DNA of 64,000 nt from Xanthocytophaga flava (GCF_030068545.1 NZ_JASJOR010000009.1:1-64000); one strand, 5' to 3'; positions 1 to 9,040 are shown, counted from the stretch's first letter. Numbers and translations: made by a program. The notes: generated by a model from the sequence alone, not told the origin.

Positions 1-117
1 ATGTTCAATCTTGAACTGTTGGCTCATTAGCAAAGTATGAACCGTAGAAAAGAGGGTTTGTATTTTCGTTTCCATACTTACTTAACCCAATACTTAACTC
101 TTAAGTTGACAGCATTG

Positions 118-235
118 AGCGGACGCTGCGTTGGTGGGTAAAACCTTGTTTGGGTACTATCACAAACCTGAACAAGTATCAATTTGCCCCAACGCAACGG
201 ACGTTGCTTTCACTATAGGTCCGAACGGACGTTCG
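118..235. repeat. three short hairpins sharing a CG-ga-CG core
   Basis: Three palindromes with the same two-base centre occur within about 120 bases: AGCGgaCGCT (118-127), GCAACGgaCGTTGC (194-207) and CGAACGgaCGTTCG (222-235). The arm bases differ but stay paired, so pairing rather than sequence is kept. No gene is supported in positions 1-476. The palindromes lie beyond the 3' end of the minus-strand gene that stops at 477, and could be REP-like or a degenerate terminator cluster. Confidence 0.5.
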
Positions 236-308
236 AACCAGCGTCTTTCTTTTTAAAACCTTCATTTCCAGAAAAGATATGGGACACGATAAGGACTTGC
301 CCTGCCTG

Positions 309-468
309 GTTTCCATTCGCGAATGATTGGGTTTATCGGACAACCCTTTCGGATGTGTCCCATGCCGTGTCTGTGGGAATGTGGGCGACCGCCAGTCGCC
401 CCTACAGAATCGGGTTAATCCTAATCATTCGGATGTCAACCAGGGCGATCTGCCAATCGCCCCTACAG
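309..468. repeat. R1 palindromic repeats with shared spacer
   Basis: Two R1 units read GGGCGAC-CGCCA-GTCGCCC (383-401) and GGGCGAT-CTGCCA-ATCGCCC (443-462), each followed by CTACAG. A third unit in opposite orientation is at 1080-1101. The preceding stretch 309-363 (TTTCC, then CGCGAA, GATTGG, TTTATC, CCCTTTCGGAT) recurs nearly identically at 1103-1156, next to that third unit. This is a composite intergenic repeat resembling bacterial REP elements. No transposase for it is seen here. Confidence 0.7.
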
Positions 469-476
469 GTATCGGA

Positions 477-992
477 TCATACATAGAACACCTCAGCTTT
501 GTAATTCCCTGTCAGACCTGGATCATAGGTAACATAGCGCAGCTTGGTAACCTGCTGGTCAGAAGGGTCAGTAACAATGCCATATACCGCCTCATAATAC
601 ACACTGAGAGCCTGATACGCTTGTGTATGTTCATTAGCCAGAATACGTACTACTACTGTCAGCCCTTTGCCAGAATAGTTCTCAAACACGGCATACGTAT
701 ACTTATCCTGAGCCAGTATCTGTTTGCCTCGCTGCAGATCGCGAAAGCCGTCTACATCGATACCGATAAAACCCGAATGTCTGATGAGTGACAGTTCCTG
801 ATTGCGGATAGCAAACGAACCCGACAGAGTCACAACTGAAAGGGACAAACGCAGTTGGCTGGTACGTTCCTGACGGTATTGCTCTATTATTCCACGCCAT
901 AACCCTTCCTGTATATGGGTTAGGTATAAGTCCAGTGGATAAGAGTTACAGGTTAAAGCATCTACAGGCGAAAAGAAACTAATAGTTGACAT
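477..992 (-). CDS. BT4734/VirE-N-like domain protein (mobile element)
   Basis: A 171-residue protein that resembles the BT4734-like N-terminal domain found in VirE-type and primase proteins of Bacteroidota integrative elements. Visible family features are SGFIGIDVDG (residues 73-82), SGKGL (107-111) and a final block DPSDQQVTKLRYVTYDP (142-158). The ATG at 992 was chosen because the open frame further upstream (to 1232) is made only of dispersed repeats. Homologues usually continue into a primase or ATPase module; here the stop codon lies a few bases before an R1 repeat, so the gene may be truncated by repeat insertion. It follows the HTH and helicase genes on the same strand, as in mobile-element cargo. 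The exact biochemical role is unknown. Confidence 0.7.
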   Translation of the reverse strand: MSTISFFSPVDALTCNSYPLDLYLTHIQEGLWRGIIEQYRQERTSQLRLSLSVVTLSGSFAIRNQELSLIRHSGFIGIDVDGFRDLQRGKQILAQDKYTYAVFENYSGKGLTVVVRILANEHTQAYQALSVYYEAVYGIVTDPSDQQVTKLRYVTYDPGLTGNYKAEVFYV

Positions 993-1079
993 AAGTATAT
1001 AAGAGAATAAAAGGTTAGAGAATAGATTTTTTGTCTGAGTGTGCCCACAGCGAATGTTTGTAGCATTCCGAAATTGTAG

Positions 1080-1276
1080 GGGCGCACCCATGTGTGCGCC
1101 CAGTTTCCGAACGCGAACGATTGGATTTATCAGACGACCCTTTCGGATTTTCCCATCGTTGGTGTTATCACCAACGAGATGTTTCCCACCGTTCAGGTTG
1201 GTGATAACACCAACCTGGGGCGTGACAATCATAGCCTGTGGGACACCAGGTTATCACGCGGGTTTGCCTCTACAGG
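1080..1276. repeat. composite repeat cluster (R1 + spacer + R2 + R1-like end)
   Basis: Between the two minus-strand mobile genes lie, in order, an R1 hairpin (GGGCGCAC-ccatgt-GTGCGCCC, 1080-1101), the shared spacer (1103-1156), the R2 double hairpin CGTTGGTG-ttat-CACCAACG (1157-1176) plus CAGGTTGGTG-ataa-CACCAACCTG (1194-1217), and a TGTAGAGGCAAACC-type R1-like edge (about 1262-1276, read on the minus strand). R2 recurs at 7008-7069 and inverted at 11526-11586. The last codons of the helicase gene are inside this block. Confidence 0.75.
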
Positions 1277-2863
1277 ATTACACAGATTGCCCATCTGGGC
1301 ATATTCCTGCATAAACTTGTCTACCCAACCCGGACGATAGCCTTTGATGTGGGCATACTCTTGCAGCAGGGGTTTGGGATTTTCGCGCTCCATGATGCAG
1401 AACAGCACCCATTTGGGTTTGTAAGGTATGCCTGTCCGTAGATTGCCTAGCTGAGCCCGTTGCATGAGTTCGGTGACACTCATTTTTGACAAGCTTTTTT
1501 GTTTCAGATAAGACCAGTCTATGGTCATCTCCTGGGTTTGTACCTGCTGGCTTTCTTTTTTCTCTTGGGTGAGGCGTTCAAACTCCCAGCCACAATACGG
1601 ACAGTGTACACTGCCTAAGGGAATAATCGAATGACACTCTGTGCACTCTTTCGTAGGAGCAATGTCAAGCGTTTTGGGCGGCTTGCCACTATGGAACAAA
1701 TAACTCCAGTCGCGGGGCACATGCCACAGGCCATGCTCAAGGATGTTGTTGCCCATGTCTATAATGATAAACTCCTCCTTGGTGGCTGTAGTGCGTGAGC
1801 CACGTCCGCACATCTGCAGATACAACGGCAGTGATTGAGTAGCTCTGTTCAGGATGATACACTCAATAGAGGGTTCATCAAAGCCCGTAGTCAGAATGCC
1901 ACAGTTCACCAGAATGGCATCGGGCGTATGTGCAAACCACTGCAGTGTTGCCTGGCGTTCTTCATCTGAGGTATACGAAGTAACCGTACGCACCTGCTCA
2001 TGCACCTCCCGGAAAGCCTGAGCGGTAAAATGCGTATGCGCAATGTTGACACAAAAGATCACCGTCTTTTTACCCAGCGCATGTTCCTGCTGATTAGAGA
2101 CACAACCCCGGTACAGCTTCGGTTTATTAAAGTCAGTATAGAGTTCACTATTTTTATACTCGCCATCATACCCTGTCGAGGCAGTGATTTCCATAGGCAC
2201 CGCAAAGTAGCGGGGGGTAGCCAGATAACCTGCTTCAATCAAAAGGTGTATCTCTGTACCTATTACAATGTCCTCAAAATAATCTTTGAGTGGATCGTGC
2301 TTACTGGCAGCCACAGGCGTCGCTGTAGCTCCAATGATAGGTAGATCCGGGTGCAGGTCTATTACTTTCCGAAAGTTGCCCTTATGTGCTTCGTCTATAA
2401 TAATAAGGTGAAGATCCGGCAATGACCAGCCTTTTTTGACACGTTTGTAGTAGGTTTCAACCATGGCCACCACCACTTCCTGTGACGGCATATATTTCAC
2501 TCCGGCCTTTAGTAAACCTACCTCTAATCCCGCTTTCCGAAGGGTAGCTGCTGCCTGATACAACAGTTCGATACGATCCACCAGAATCAGTATACGGCCT
2601 AAACCTGCTGCTTCCAGTGTGCGTCGGGTAATCTCAGAGAAGGTCACAGTTTTACCCGCACCTGTAGGCAGGCACAGGATGACACGCTTTGTGCCACTCT
2701 GGTGCTTTTGTGCAATAGCCTGGATACACTCTTCCTGGTAGCCTCTCAGAGCCAGTTTTGGGTTGCCTGTTCCTGCGTGTACAGCTGCAACCGATACGTT
2801 CGGTAAGGGCAAAGCTTCGCCATCCATGCCCGTAGCATGGTTTAAAAACACATCCTCTTTCAT
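1229..2863 (-). CDS. DEAD/DEAH-box (SF2) helicase of a mobile element
   Basis: A 544-residue superfamily-2 helicase with Walker A PTGAGKT (residues 66-72), DEAH (157-160), GATATP motif III (178-183) and motif VI QMCGRGSRT (350-358). A zinc-ribbon-like Cys set follows (C407, C410, C421, C424). This layout matches ResIII/DEAD-type helicases carried by phages and integrative elements, which unwind DNA or RNA using ATP. The start is three bases after the stop of the upstream HTH gene, so the two are probably one transcript. The last dozen or so residues are read from repeat sequence (a TGTAGAGGC-type edge), so the native C-terminus may have been replaced. Helicase assignment is firm; the role in the element is inferred. 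Confidence 0.9.
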   Translation of the reverse strand: MKEDVFLNHATGMDGEALPLPNVSVAAVHAGTGNPKLALRGYQEECIQAIAQKHQSGTKRVILCLPTGAGKTVTFSEITRRTLEAAGLGRILILVDRIELLYQAAATLRKAGLEVGLLKAGVKYMPSQEVVVAMVETYYKRVKKGWSLPDLHLIIIDEAHKGNFRKVIDLHPDLPIIGATATPVAASKHDPLKDYFEDIVIGTEIHLLIEAGYLATPRYFAVPMEITASTGYDGEYKNSELYTDFNKPKLYRGCVSNQQEHALGKKTVIFCVNIAHTHFTAQAFREVHEQVRTVTSYTSDEERQATLQWFAHTPDAILVNCGILTTGFDEPSIECIILNRATQSLPLYLQMCGRGSRTTATKEEFIIIDMGNNILEHGLWHVPRDWSYLFHSGKPPKTLDIAPTKECTECHSIIPLGSVHCPYCGWEFERLTQEKKESQQVQTQEMTIDWSYLKQKSLSKMSVTELMQRAQLGNLRTGIPYKPKWVLFCIMERENPKPLLQEYAHIKGYRPGWVDKFMQEYAQMGNLCNPVEANPRDNLVSHRL

Positions 2864-2866
2864 GGA

Positions 2867-3238
2867 TTAGCTGTTTTGGATGGCTGATGAGTTCCCTGTT
2901 GCCTGATCAGGCTCTTCCGGATTGCCGTTGTCAGATAAATGGCGCTTTATCTCTTCTTCCAGTTCCTGAAGTGTTTTCTGTTTACCTGCTAGTATCCAGG
3001 CTTCCAGTTCAGGCTTGCTGAAATACAGCTTGCGTCCCCGCTTCATATGCGGAATGCTGCCGGCACATACCAGATTGTAAATAGTAGACTGAGCCAGGCC
3101 CGTAATCTGCATGGCTAATTCGATGCCGCCAAGCTGCTTGTCGGCTGGTGCAACAGGAATGGTAACAGATTGGAGCTCTACGATCAGAGCCTCCAGGCGA
3201 ATAAGCCTCAATTGAAGCTCTTCAAAGGGATTAAACAT
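2867..3238 (-). CDS. excisionase-like helix-turn-helix protein
   Basis: A 123-residue DNA-binding protein. A short amphipathic, coiled-coil-prone N-terminus (about 5-25) precedes a MerR/excisionase-type HTH_17 domain (about 37-85) with the typical GLAQSTIYNLVCAGSIPHMKRGRKLYF pattern split over recognition helix and wing. An acidic, polar tail follows. Such proteins act as excisionases or regulators in integrative elements of Bacteroidota. It is the first gene of a three-gene minus-strand group, with only three bases to the helicase. No integrase is present in this window, so the element is either incomplete or continues elsewhere. Confidence 0.8.
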   Translation of the reverse strand: MFNPFEELQLRLIRLEALIVELQSVTIPVAPADKQLGGIELAMQITGLAQSTIYNLVCAGSIPHMKRGRKLYFSKPELEAWILAGKQKTLQELEEEIKRHLSDNGNPEEPDQATGNSSAIQNS

Positions 3239-5337
3239 ACATGGATGAGGTTGTGGTAAAAATTAATTACACAGAACCCCCTCTTGTGAGGATAACCAGA
3301 AACAGGACAAATGAAACGCAGGTGACTCCAATTAGTTCTGCAAATAGCAGCTGTTGCCTTTTCGACGAAAAAGCCCTAAGCCTATTTACTTTTACTGACA
3401 ATGTTGCTACCTTTGTTTCATTGGCTACTACGATAGTACTACTTGTCTCTATTGACGTTCCAATAGATTTTCGCTTCGTATATATAGTGCAGAGCATTTA
3501 AAAGAAAATACTCTTTTGTCTTGTTTCTGAATAAAGATAAAGCAGCCTTTCTGCAAAACAGAAGGTTGATTCTAAGTCCAACTGTAGTTCTGTCGCCAAA
3601 CTTCGCTACATTGGCTCATGCTAGGAATCTCTCACAAAAGGGGTTCCTATTTCTATTTTATAGGGTCATTGTTTTTACTGGGTATGCACTAGTTGAGTAT
3701 GCACTAGCCGGTTGAGGCTTTGTACAATAGGTGTGCAATGAAAGCGTATCTGAAAAATAGGGTTTAAGGTGATAGACAACAGACCAGAAACCGGGGGTGA
3801 GATTTTTGAATTTCATGTAAAAAAAACTGAAAAGTAACAAGAAAACTGAAATCAGGTTGTGTGTTGAAAGTATGCGTTGAGTTGCGATTGTCAGAGGCGA
3901 CAAAAAAGCATCCGAATAACTGGTTCGTTTGTCTTCTTTTATCCACTACATTTCACAAATGAATCTCTGTGTGAACTCAAGGACAAAATTAAACCGGAAA
4001 GAGGATTTTGCAAATATTTTTGTATAAAAGTTATTCATGTAATCGTAGAAAAAAGATTTGTTTTTATCTATCTTTTTGAGTGTTAGCAGATAAGGTATTT
4101 TATTTTTTGTCATTATTATAATTAATTATAATTAAAAATTTTTGTCGGTTTCTTTTTCTGAAAGATTTATTCAGATGGGGTAAGCTGGGTAAGATATGTG
4201 GATTGTATTTATTTTATATCATAAGTCTGATTTGAGTAAAATTTTCATCAAGGCTTCGGTTGTGTACAAAACGGAGTCTAAAATCAAATCTGAGGCCCCA
4301 AAGAGGCTCTATAAACTATTATCTGATCATAGCCCATGTTCTGGGTCTGTTAGCAGGTATTCACCATCAGAAGCTTTCTAATGTCTTCTAAAAGCTAAAT
4401 CCATCAGAGTGGCTTTCCTACTCCTTCCAAAGAAACTCGCCTGGTAGAAGGACAAAAGGGGAGTGGTATTACTTTCAGAAGGATGGAGGCAGAGTGTTTT
4501 TCAGACTCCTTTGTGTCAGATAGGCCCTATAAGGCATGAAAGATCACTTATAAGGCATTGCCAGCCCATAATCAGTTTACTGGTTCAAAACTCAATAGCA
4601 TCGCTTTAATCTCTTCTAATGACCTGTAATCGTTTTCTGGGAGCAAGGGTAAGTGGGAAGGGAATGAATTGATATATTTTTATTCTCTGATGATTTATTT
4701 TAAGAATACTATGTTTTTGGTTTTTATAGAATATTTTTTAGTTACTATATTTTTGTAATATTATCTCTTAAAAGAGAGGATTTTTGTGTATTTTAAACTC
4801 TGTCTGAAAAGGACTTTCTTCTCTGTACTCCTGAAAGGAAATCTCCCTTTGTTGTCCTTCTGAAAGAATCTTGTGACAAATAGAGTCATGCTTGGGTCCT
4901 GAGAAAAAATACTCTCCAATCAGAAAAACCGCCGGTCTTGCCACGAGATTCTTTCAGAAGGACAGGAAGGGAACCTAATTTTTCCAAAAAGATAGATAGA
5001 CTGATTCTTTCAGAAGGAAAAGGACAAAAGGGGACAGGGAAATGAAATGGTCTTTCAGTAGGGCAGAGAGTAGTATTTCTCTTTAGTAAGGTATTTTTTT
5101 AGGTATCTTTTCTTTATTTACCGAATGCTTTTCTGCAAAAGTTATGTGATAGGATAAGACCTTTGCCTTTACCTAATTTACGAGATGGCTTTAAACAAGT
5201 TCAATGTAAACCATAAGAAGTCAGTTTGAGCAAAGAGAATACAATTGTCGCTAAATACCTCATGAAATGGCGTACATTGAATTCCTATTTGGCTAAGTTA
5301 GTTATTCAACACTGTGTTTCTGTAAAAGACACTCAAA
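3239..5337. other. gene-poor spacer of about 2.1 kb
   Basis: No frame here has convincing codon use or family features; the short open frames are low-complexity and A+T-rich. Visible items are a duplicated GTATGCACTAG near 3684-3707, a TTATAATTAATTATAA palindrome near 4115-4132, and repeated CCTTCTGAAAG-type units at 4.4-5.1 kb in both orientations. The spacer separates the mobile-element remnant from the AraC gene at 5338. It may hold decayed element sequence. Confidence 0.6.
4853..4964. repeat. 19-bp perfect inverted repeat of the CCTTCTGAAAG family
   Basis: TGTCCTTCTGAAAGAATCT at 4853-4871 is exactly complementary to 4946-4964, with 74 bases between. Further degenerate units are at about 4446-4487 and 5003-5036. 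The left part (about 4829-4890, including ACAAATAGAGT) resembles 11389-11493. The arrangement resembles the ends of a small non-autonomous element, but no target-site duplication was confirmed. Confidence 0.6.
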
Positions 5338-6225
5338 ATGACAGGAATCCCTCTTATTAAGGAAATAAACGAAGCCTATGAAAGCACGGGTCTCTCACTT
5401 CGTACAAGCAATCCTTCTTTTCACATCTTTGACATGCGTGATGCAAACCAGCTAACGGTCAACCACTATCCTCCCCATAGACTCGATTTTTTTACACTCA
5501 TCATCAGCTTTGGTACCAAGAGCTTAAACTTTACACTCAACACAACTACATTCGAAAATGTGGATCATTTTATTGTGTGTGCCGCACCAGGCCAGGTAAT
5601 GAAGTGGGAAAAAAACGATGACTGGTTTGGCTTTTGCCTCTGTTTTAAATCTGATTTTACCCGGTATGAATCAGAAATGAACCTGTTAGAAGATTTCCCG
5701 TTTTTCAACATCAAACAAACCAATCTGTTTCCTATCAATGAAAGTGAGTTCAGGGATCTGGCCTTAAACTGTCAGCAGATTGTAACGGAACAGGCAAACG
5801 GTTTTAGTTATAATTCCCAAATAATGAGAGCTTTATTGCAGGCGGTTCTCTGGCAGGTGCGGAGAATTTACGAGGGTTCTAAACAACAACCCATTGAAAA
5901 GCAAAGCTTGATTCTTGCCTCTCAATTCCACTATCTGGTAAACAAGCATTTTATACACAAGACGTTGGTGGCAGACTATGCAGATATGCTCAACATTACA
6001 GCCAATCATTTAAGTCAGACCATAAAAGCAGCCACAGGTAAAACGGCAAAGAGTATCGTGACCGAAAGAAGACTGGAGGAGGCTAAATACCTGCTTCGGT
6101 TTACCAATAATGATATTTCAGAGATCGCTTTTCATTTAAACTTTGCAGAACCCACTCATTTTACCAAACTATTTAAGAAGGAAGTCCAGAGTACACCGCT
6201 TCAATACAGACAAAACAACAAGTAG
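5338..6225 (+). CDS. AraC-family transcriptional regulator
   Basis: A 295-residue regulator. The N-terminal half is a ligand-sensing, cupin-like region without a signal peptide. The C-terminal hundred residues form the double HTH of the AraC family: LVADYADMLNITANHLSQTI makes the first HTH, and EIAFHLNFAEPTHFTKLFKKE the second, ending near TPLQYRQ. It lies 135 bases upstream of a VOC-family gene on the same strand and probably controls it or an adjacent target. The ATG at 5338 gives the family's usual length. The ligand cannot be told from sequence. Confidence 0.9.
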   Translation: MTGIPLIKEINEAYESTGLSLRTSNPSFHIFDMRDANQLTVNHYPPHRLDFFTLIISFGTKSLNFTLNTTTFENVDHFIVCAAPGQVMKWEKNDDWFGFCLCFKSDFTRYESEMNLLEDFPFFNIKQTNLFPINESEFRDLALNCQQIVTEQANGFSYNSQIMRALLQAVLWQVRRIYEGSKQQPIEKQSLILASQFHYLVNKHFIHKTLVADYADMLNITANHLSQTIKAATGKTAKSIVTERRLEEAKYLLRFTNNDISEIAFHLNFAEPTHFTKLFKKEVQSTPLQYRQNNK

Positions 6226-6360
6226 ATGAGAGATTATTTACACCAGGTCGGCTACGATAAACCAAGATTTTTGCCATTTTTTCCAACTTTCTCATCCTTA
6301 CCATCTTAGAAGAGGAGAGTAGTTTTGTTGTACAACAATGAGGTATTAAAACACACAACC

Positions 6361-6906
6361 ATGTCAGACAACAAAACTCACACAGTTAAAACAGTACCGG
6401 ATGGGTATACGGCTGTAACACCCTGGATCATTTCCCCTTCTACAGAAAAAATGATCCATTTTCTAACAACCGTCTTTGACGCAGAAGAAGTACCCAACAG
6501 CCGAATTACAGATGAAGAAGGTGTGATTATTCATGCGGTTGTAAAAATTGGCAACGCAATGGTAATGCTTTTTGACGCAAGAGACGGATGGGGACCTACA
6601 CCGACTTTTCTGAATCTGTATGTAGAGGATATCGAAATTACTTATCAGAAAGCCCTGGCACTTGGAGCCACATCCGTAACAGATAGTACCACACTCTGGT
6701 TTGGCGAGAAGGTATGCCGGATAATAGATCCATTGGGTAATCTTCTATGGATAAATCAGCGTATCGAAGAGGTGGACTTTACAAACCCGGAAGAGGTTAA
6801 AAAAAGAGCCTCTTCACCGGAAGCGATTGCAGGGATCGCGTACATACAGAAATCTCTCGATGAGGCAATCCGAAAGCAGAAAAACTTGTTGCAAGTGCCA
6901 TACTAA
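6361..6906 (+). CDS. VOC (glyoxalase/PhnB-like) family protein
   Basis: A 181-residue protein of the vicinal-oxygen-chelate fold, closest in layout to PhnB-like glyoxalase relatives: GYTAVTPWIISPSTEKMIHF at the start, a VVKIGNAMVMLFD strand, PTFLNLYVEDIEITYQKA, and RIIDPLGNLLWINQ near the end. These proteins usually act on small molecules or resist toxic compounds; the substrate here is unknown. The ATG at 6361 fits the family start. A TTG 36 bases upstream in the same frame is preceded by AGGAGAG and cannot be excluded. It follows an AraC regulator. Confidence 0.85.
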   Translation: MSDNKTHTVKTVPDGYTAVTPWIISPSTEKMIHFLTTVFDAEEVPNSRITDEEGVIIHAVVKIGNAMVMLFDARDGWGPTPTFLNLYVEDIEITYQKALALGATSVTDSTTLWFGEKVCRIIDPLGNLLWINQRIEEVDFTNPEEVKKRASSPEAIAGIAYIQKSLDEAIRKQKNLLQVPY

Positions 6907-7007
6907 AGCCTTTACGACTACTCATCACAACATGCAAGTGTTTAATTCTGTAAGTAAGGGAAATATCTAAAAGTTTCGTTTCAAAAACTTTGTGTTCCTT
7001 CTCCCGT

Positions 7008-7069
7008 CGTTGGTGTTATTCACCAACGAGTTGTTTCCCACCGTTCAGGTTGGTGATAACACCAACCTG
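7008..7069 (+). repeat. R2 double-hairpin repeat, copy 2
   Basis: CGTTGGTG-ttatt-CACCAACG (7008-7028) is followed by CAGGTTGGTG-ataa-CACCAACCTG (7046-7069). It is near-identical to the copy at 1157-1217, including the linking TTTCCCACCGTT. It sits in the 330-base spacer between the VOC gene and the methionine-sulfoxide reductase gene, with no gene seen in the rest of that spacer. Confidence 0.8.
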
Positions 7070-7274
7070 GGGATTGAAATTAAGGCATGCTACAAAATCT
7101 GCTCGTTGAGCTGGTTTAAAACTTATCCTAAACAACTTCATTTACTATACTGCTACCTTTGGAATGATTCGTGAAAGTTTGTCGTTAAAGTATAAAATCT
7201 AATTTGTAACATCGCATCGACAAAACTAATCCGCCATGTCAGCTTTTGATATGGCTTTCTATGTACTCATTCCT

Positions 7275-7757
7275 ATGGCAGAAACACTTAGTATTCCTAC
7301 TACCACTGATCGTAAAGAGATATATGATACCCTGATTCCTCAGATTGCTTCACTTATTGACGGGGAAACAGATCTGATTGCTAACCTGGCAAATATAGCT
7401 GGTGCTCTGAAACAGGCATTTGACTTTTTCTGGGTAGGCTTTTACCTGACTAAAAACAATCAACTGGTACTGGGACCGTTTCAGGGCCCTATCGCCTGCA
7501 CCCGGATTGACTTCGATAAAGGGGTATGTGGCTATTGCTACCGTACACAGGTAACTGTACTGGTACCCGATGTAGAGCAGTTTCCAGGGCATATAGCCTG
7601 TTCCTCTGATTCAAAATCAGAGATTGTAGTGCCTATCTTCAAAGACGGACAGGTGTTCAGTGTACTGGATGTAGATAGCGACCAGTTAAATGATTTCAGT
7701 GAAGTAGATAAAGAAGGGCTGGAACAAATTATGCGACTATTAGAAAAAACGTTATAA
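7275..7757 (+). CDS. msrC: free methionine-(R)-sulfoxide reductase (GAF domain)
   Basis: A single GAF-domain protein of 160 residues, matching the fRMsr/MsrC (YebR) family that reduces free methionine-(R)-sulfoxide in the cytoplasm. Three cysteines, C75 (in IACTRI), C85 (in GVCGYC) and C109 (in GHIACSS), have spacings of 10 and 24, the same as the catalytic set C84, C94, C118 of E. coli YebR. SEIVVPIF and VLDVDSD close the domain. An ATG at 7236 would add 13 residues; the shorter start matches the family better. A structured repeat and a terminator hairpin follow downstream. Confidence 0.9.
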   Translation: MAETLSIPTTTDRKEIYDTLIPQIASLIDGETDLIANLANIAGALKQAFDFFWVGFYLTKNNQLVLGPFQGPIACTRIDFDKGVCGYCYRTQVTVLVPDVEQFPGHIACSSDSKSEIVVPIFKDGQVFSVLDVDSDQLNDFSEVDKEGLEQIMRLLEKTL

Positions 7758-7844
7758 TAGTATAACTCAGTTTTCCTTCGCATGGAAACATAAGTCATCC
7801 CAAACTTTGAGTAAAAGGGTGTCATTGAGAAAGTAAGAACAAGT

Positions 7845-8035
7845 GTCACACAGAGAGCAAAGACGACTTCAATAGTGAACGGCAGTGTAGGTGCGTTGGC
7901 AATCTTTCTGCCGCGAGGTTGGCCTTTGGCCTTGCGGGCTGAAGGATCGGCAGAAAGTGTCCTTTTTGGCCTACTTTTTTGGACAAGCAAAAAAGTAGAA
8001 AGCTGCAAGTAGAATCATGTAAGGGACAATAAACA
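7845..8035 (+). repeat. R3 structured repeat, copy A
   Basis: The first of three related elements (others at 11631-11875 and 15918-16170). Stem 1 is CTTTCTGCCG (7904-7913) with CGGCAGAAAG (7948-7957), enclosing the near-invariant CCGCGAGGTTGGCCTTTGGC core. Stem 2 is CTACTTTTTTG (7971-7981) with CAAAAAAGTAG (7988-7998) around GACAAG. Copies B and C carry different arm bases that still pair. Copy A lacks the roughly 45-base segment (with CACCAA..TTGGTG) between the stems of B and C. Open frames across this element are not credible genes. Confidence 0.8.
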
Positions 8036-8066
8036 AAGCAACTAAAGAAATTTCTCAGAAATTACC

Positions 8067-8104
8067 CCCAAGCCCACATTTTCAAAAGTATAGGCTTGGG
8101 TTTT
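8067..8104 (+). terminator. Rho-independent terminator-like hairpin
   Basis: CCCAAGCC (8067-8074) pairs with GGCTTGGG (8093-8100) and is followed by TTTT. The apical stretch contains CATTTTCAAAAGTA. It follows structured repeat copy A, and an almost identical hairpin follows copy C at 16196-16233. Confidence 0.7.
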
Positions 8105-8140
8105 ACTCATGTTTCGAGATAGATTTATATCAGAAAAGCT

Positions 8141-9034
8141 ATGTCAGATAATTCTTCGCTATCAGGCCAATCTCAGACAGACCAAACACCAATTCGGGAT
8201 TTGGCCCTGTTTCATTACATTTCTGACAAGCAAGCCCGGAGAAATCAGATATTTCTTCAGCAAAATCTCATTACATTACTGGAACAAGGCGAAAAAGTGG
8301 TTCATTATGCCAATAACGCCACCATTATTACTGACTCTCAATTTGCCATACTTTCGTCTGGTAATTGCCTGATGACAGAAAAGCGTCCTGTCGACAAGAG
8401 TTATCGCAGCACAATGTTGTTTTTTGACAATACAGTGTTAACGAAGTTCTTTCTAAAATACGCCTCCAGTATTGAAAAAATTTCGTCAAAGCCGAGCCAG
8501 AGTCAAGAGCCATTCCTTGTGTTTGAGAAAGATGAGTTTATCAGAAACTATATAGCTTCTCTGAGATTGATTCAATCTCAGACTTCCTCCTTTTCTGACA
8601 AAAAGATAGAACTGAAATTTGAAGAATTAATGCTTCATCTGTTTGAAAAATACCCGGAAGAAATGTTGTCTTTTCACATAAGGAGCCAGGAAGAATACTC
8701 TGATCTTGAACTCAGAAAAGCAGTAGAGCAGAATATCACCAGCAATCTTACCTTAGAAGAGTTAGCCTTTCTGTGTCATACCAGTGTCTCTACGTTTAAA
8801 CGGAGATTTGTAAAACTTTATAACATTACTCCGCGCCAATACTTCCTGCAACGCAAAATGGAAATAGCCACTTCATTGTTGTTACAAAACGAACATCCGG
8901 GCGAAGTGTTTTACAAAGTAGGTTTCGAAAATCACTCCAGCTTTTCTCAATCGTTCAAACAGGTATATGGTATAAGCCCTAAACAATTTCAGCAGCAAAA
9001 GATGACCTTTTCCCAACAGACTTTGATCGATTAG
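8141..9034 (+). CDS. AraC-family transcriptional regulator
   Basis: A 297-residue regulator. The N-terminal part (about 30-170) resembles the beta-rich sensing domain of ExsA-like AraC proteins. The C-terminal double HTH runs from about 195 to 290 (LTLEELAFLCHTSVSTFKRRFVK, then GEVFYKVGFENHSSFSQSFKQVYGISPKQF). It is followed after 59 bases by a PEBP-family gene with its own promoter-like element. The effector is unknown. The overlapping frame beginning at 8109 is a shadow. Confidence 0.9.
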   Translation: MSDNSSLSGQSQTDQTPIRDLALFHYISDKQARRNQIFLQQNLITLLEQGEKVVHYANNATIITDSQFAILSSGNCLMTEKRPVDKSYRSTMLFFDNTVLTKFFLKYASSIEKISSKPSQSQEPFLVFEKDEFIRNYIASLRLIQSQTSSFSDKKIELKFEELMLHLFEKYPEEMLSFHIRSQEEYSDLELRKAVEQNITSNLTLEELAFLCHTSVSTFKRRFVKLYNITPRQYFLQRKMEIATSLLLQNEHPGEVFYKVGFENHSSFSQSFKQVYGISPKQFQQQKMTFSQQTLID

Positions 9035-9040
9035 CCATAA

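Noticed and set aside
184..791. Plus-strand open frames over the left edge
   Set aside because: They overlap the minus-strand BT4734-like gene or consist of R1 and spacer repeats, with no protein-family features.
993..1232. N-terminal extension of the BT4734-like protein
   Set aside because: The added codons are R1/R2 repeat sequence read through; the family homology begins after the ATG at 992.
3241..4381. Several 60-90 codon frames in the 3.2-5.3 kb spacer
   Set aside because: Low-complexity, both strands equally open, no recognisable domains.
8109..8372. Frame overlapping the AraC gene start
   Set aside because: Shadow of the real AraC frame at 8141-9034.
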